Assembly: GCA_903860855.1 (NCBI GenBank)
Contig: CAIOSF010000067.1
Coordinates: 1-7,656 of the forward strand
From: an uncultured Alphaproteobacteria bacterium
GTDB lineage: Bacteria; Pseudomonadota; Alphaproteobacteria; Rickettsiales; Midichloriaceae
DNA length: 7,656 nucleotides
Direction of reading: 5' to 3'
Of this stretch, positions 6,156-7,656 are shown piece by piece. The position numbers and the translations under genes were made by a program. Under the pieces are notes generated by a model, which had not been told where the DNA came from, made no database searches, and saw only the letters and a program-made list of their open reading frames with translations. The number at the start of each line of letters is the position of its first letter. The first letter of the stretch is position 1.

Positions 6156-6217
6156 ATGCTTTATCTGGAGATCGAGGCAAAGCATTGATGTTCTATCTCA
6201 ATAAAGCAATACTCTAA
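6156..6217 (+). other. Two overlapping micro-ORFs behind a strong Shine-Dalgarno
   Basis: AAGGAGG at 6141-6147, inside the last codons of the transglycosylase gene, lies 8 bases before ATG 6156, which opens a 10-codon frame (MLYLEIEAKH, TGA at 6186-6188). A second frame starts within that stop (ATG 6188) and encodes MFYLNKAIL, ending TAA at 6215-6217 where the convergent J-domain gene ends. The two are similar to each other (M-[LF]-YL and AAAGCA near the end), suggesting a short decayed tandem duplication. An inverted repeat ATGCTTT/AAAGCAT (6156-6162, 6179-6185) overlaps them. The Shine-Dalgarno arises from Glu-Gly-Gly codons, so chance is a serious alternative. Translation is unproven. Confidence 0.2.
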
Positions 6218-6696
6218 TGCAACAAAGTCTCTTTCGCCTCTATGATTTTACTTGCTAGGTACTGAGATCCCCCCTTGTCTGGATGGTTAACTAACATTAG
6301 CTTCTTGAAGGTTGCCATGATCTCATTGTGCGATGCCGTCTCGCTGACACCCAAGACATCTCTTGCTTCCTGGATTGACATGCGTTTTTTGCCCATGCTA
6401 TCCCAATTGCTTTGCCCACTTGCATGATTGTTCCAACTGTCTCCGGTATCGTGTTTACCGTTCCTATCGCTGCTATTACGCTGATTCCTATAATCGTTGT
6501 TACCAGGCTTTGTGAAATCATTAGGTTGGAATGATGTCATTGACTTATGCAAGTGCATCAATAAATTGCGCACAAGGCTACCAAGGTTACCTTGATTGCC
6601 AAACTGGCTGATGAATAACGACAAAACTGGTCTCACAACCGCTCTTACGAAGGAGAATGCGAAGTATAAGATGATTATTGTAAGTATTGAACCCAT
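6214..6696 (-). CDS. Membrane-anchored J-domain protein, Tim14/Pam18-like
   Basis: A 160-aa co-chaperone predicted to stimulate the ATPase of a DnaK-type Hsp70 at the inner membrane. A hydrophobic N-terminal anchor (about 4-30) is followed by a polar, Asn-rich linker (55-100) and a C-terminal J domain (about 105-159). The domain has MSIQEARDVLGVSETAS, the invariant HPD (138-140) and HPDKGGSQYLASKIIEAKETLL. This order, and the KGGS-x-Y-x-A-x-KI-x-EAK ending, match mitochondrial Tim14/Pam18 of the protein import motor and its alphaproteobacterial relatives rather than DnaJ; there is no G/F region, zinc finger or C-terminal domain. The gene ends 62 bases from the end of the transglycosylase gene on the opposite strand. 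No Shine-Dalgarno precedes the ATG, and a possible -10 (TATAAA) lies 10-15 bases upstream, so the mRNA may be nearly leaderless. Confidence 0.85.
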   Translation of the reverse strand: MGSILTIIILYFAFSFVRAVVRPVLSLFISQFGNQGNLGSLVRNLLMHLHKSMTSFQPNDFTKPGNNDYRNQRNSSDRNGKHDTGDSWNNHASGQSNWDSMGKKRMSIQEARDVLGVSETASHNEIMATFKKLMLVNHPDKGGSQYLASKIIEAKETLLH

Positions 6697-6705
6697 ATCA
6701 ATAGA

Positions 6706-6733
6706 TTTATAAGTCTCTCTGTATAGTAAACAA
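6706..6733 (-). promoter_or_regulatory. Possible promoter of the J-domain gene
   Basis: On the minus strand TTGTTT (6733-6728) and TATAAA (6711-6706) are 16 bases apart; the -10 matches five of six consensus bases and the -35 three of six. The -10 ends nine bases before the start codon, implying a leader of only a few bases, which would fit the missing Shine-Dalgarno. Weak evidence in AT-rich sequence. Confidence 0.22.
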
Positions 6734-6761
6734 TATCTAATATCCTGGATTCTAACAGACT

Positions 6762-6791
6762 TTAGCTAAAAAATCTTCTTGAAATAGCTAA
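6762..6791. repeat. Small inverted repeat in the divergent intergenic region
   Basis: TTAGCTA (6762-6768) and TAGCTAA (6785-6791) can pair around a 16-base loop, in the 210-base AT-rich gap between the divergent J-domain gene and the next membrane-protein gene. It could be an operator-like dyad. Each arm contains the palindrome TAGCTA, so chance occurrence is plausible. Apart from this and the possible promoter, the gap holds nothing I can recognise. Confidence 0.2.
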
Positions 6792-6906
6792 GCAAGTTTT
6801 AGTTTTTTATAGATAATTCACAATTTTCATAAAAACTACATATTTTGCATGTATATCTAGACGCATAAGACAGTAAATAAATCTTACAATTAGGGAAAAA
6901 TAACAA

Positions 6907-7656
6907 ATGTCATTTTTATCAGCACTTGGTGCTCTAGTAAAAAACTCAGCAATAAATATTGCCACCATAGCTTCATATGGTGCGGCATCCATAGGCGAGT
7001 TTAAGAATATTGGCTTAAATGCCCTAAGCAATGGTGCATTGTTTTATGGCATTGGCTCAAGCGATAAGGCAATTGGGGAGATGGGGGCCGTTGGCATGGG
7101 TGGTTTTGCCGCAGCCTTGACAGCAGCAGATGATTATCTGGTGCAAAATACAATAACTAAGACGAGCTATTTAACCACCACCGCTATAGGATCATTGATT
7201 GGATACAAGTTAACTAATGATTTTATCGACATTGTGCCCGGTCTTATGGAGGATGGTTTTGTTCTTGGTCACGATGATAAGCTTATATGCAAGGTTATGG
7301 CCGGAGCTGCTGGAGCTATTGCTGGTTTGGCTACATCATATTTCACCGATTATTCCGTTCTCGATATGATAAGGGGGCCAGGTAAGATATTGGGTGGGCA
7401 ATACAGCGATATGCAGGCTATTGTAGGTAATAGTGAAAAAATTGCGGGTGACCTGAGGGAGATGGCTACTCTTTTAACCGCTTCAGCACTGACAATAACA
7501 GCGGCGGAATGCGCTGTTAAGCCGCTAGTACCAGCGGATTTTGCCCCTCTGTTACCATATCTTGGTATAGCTAGAAGTCTCTTAGTGATGGGAGCTAGTC
7601 AAGCTATATCATCTTGTTATGTTGGCGAGATGACTAGTGATATAGAAAGAGCTTTG
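6907..7656 (+). CDS. Unrecognised Ala/Gly-rich, probably membrane protein (3' end outside window)
   Basis: An open frame of 250 codons runs from ATG 6907 to the window edge without a stop. AGGG at 6892-6895 lies 11 bases before the ATG, an acceptable if long spacing. I do not recognise the family. The protein is rich in Ala and Gly, with moderately hydrophobic stretches at about 14-30, 35-50, 57-75, 87-101, 127-145, 187-209 and 212-236, separated by short polar loops such as ADDYLVQ, FIDIVPGLMEDG, LGHDDK and RGPGKILGGQYSD. This could be a multi-span membrane protein or the membrane part of a larger one whose soluble domain lies past the edge. There is no cleavable signal peptide and no Walker or protease motif in the visible part. 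It is transcribed divergently from the J-domain gene. Confidence 0.75.
   Translation, partial: MSFLSALGALVKNSAINIATIASYGAASIGEFKNIGLNALSNGALFYGIGSSDKAIGEMGAVGMGGFAAALTAADDYLVQNTITKTSYLTTTAIGSLIGYKLTNDFIDIVPGLMEDGFVLGHDDKLICKVMAGAAGAIAGLATSYFTDYSVLDMIRGPGKILGGQYSDMQAIVGNSEKIAGDLREMATLLTASALTITAAECAVKPLVPADFAPLLPYLGIARSLLVMGASQAISSCYVGEMTSDIERAL

Noticed and set aside
6807..7031. 74-codon minus-strand frame overlapping the start of the last gene
   Set aside because: The plus-strand frame is open for 250 codons with a plausible ribosome-binding site; this is its shadow.
1..7656. CRISPR array, tRNA or rRNA genes
   Set aside because: No regularly spaced repeats, cloverleaf sequence with CCA-proximal motifs, or rRNA signature was noticed on either strand.

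Overview
The window looks like part of the chromosome of an AT-rich alphaproteobacterium with an intracellular lifestyle, most likely Rickettsiales or Holosporales. The evidence is indirect: low GC by eye, ParB and YajC of alphaproteobacterial type, a membrane-anchored J-domain protein resembling mitochondrial Tim14/Pam18, a decayed IS5-family transposase, and pseudogenes beside intact relatives. No rRNA, tRNA or CRISPR array was recognised, and the exact taxon cannot be named.

Left part (1-2048) is accessory and decaying. It opens with the middle of an IS5-family transposase, cut before its last catalytic residue. Then come three members of one unrecognised protein family in direct tandem: an intact copy (352-1122), a remnant of a C-terminal region broken by frameshifts and stops (about 1121-1324), and a nearly full copy (1361-2048) disrupted by what looks like one extra A. 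All three end in a shared D-x-x-GGF-x-x-K-[IV]-K motif.

Middle part (2049-3698) is housekeeping. A 196-base spacer with a possible promoter leads into yajC (Sec translocon accessory), which has an unusually long hydrophobic N-terminus, and then parB (chromosome partitioning) 23 bases later. The usual neighbours secD (of yajC) and parA (of parB) are not next to them. A 33-bp inverted repeat with one mismatch follows parB.

Right part (3890-6696) holds a probable operon of an APH-fold small-molecule kinase and a secreted SLT-type lytic transglycosylase (27-base gap). This faces a convergent gene for a membrane-anchored J-domain protein. Two micro-ORFs, the first behind a strong Shine-Dalgarno match, lie in the convergent junction. 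Divergent from the J-domain gene, after 210 AT-rich bases, starts an Ala/Gly-rich, probably membrane-embedded protein (6907 to the window edge) that I do not recognise.

No complete novel defence or mobile system is evident. The best leads are the tandem family of unknown proteins, the Pam18-like J protein, the unrecognised membrane protein at the right edge, and the kinase whose motifs resemble a subfamily I associate with Gram-positive bacteria.
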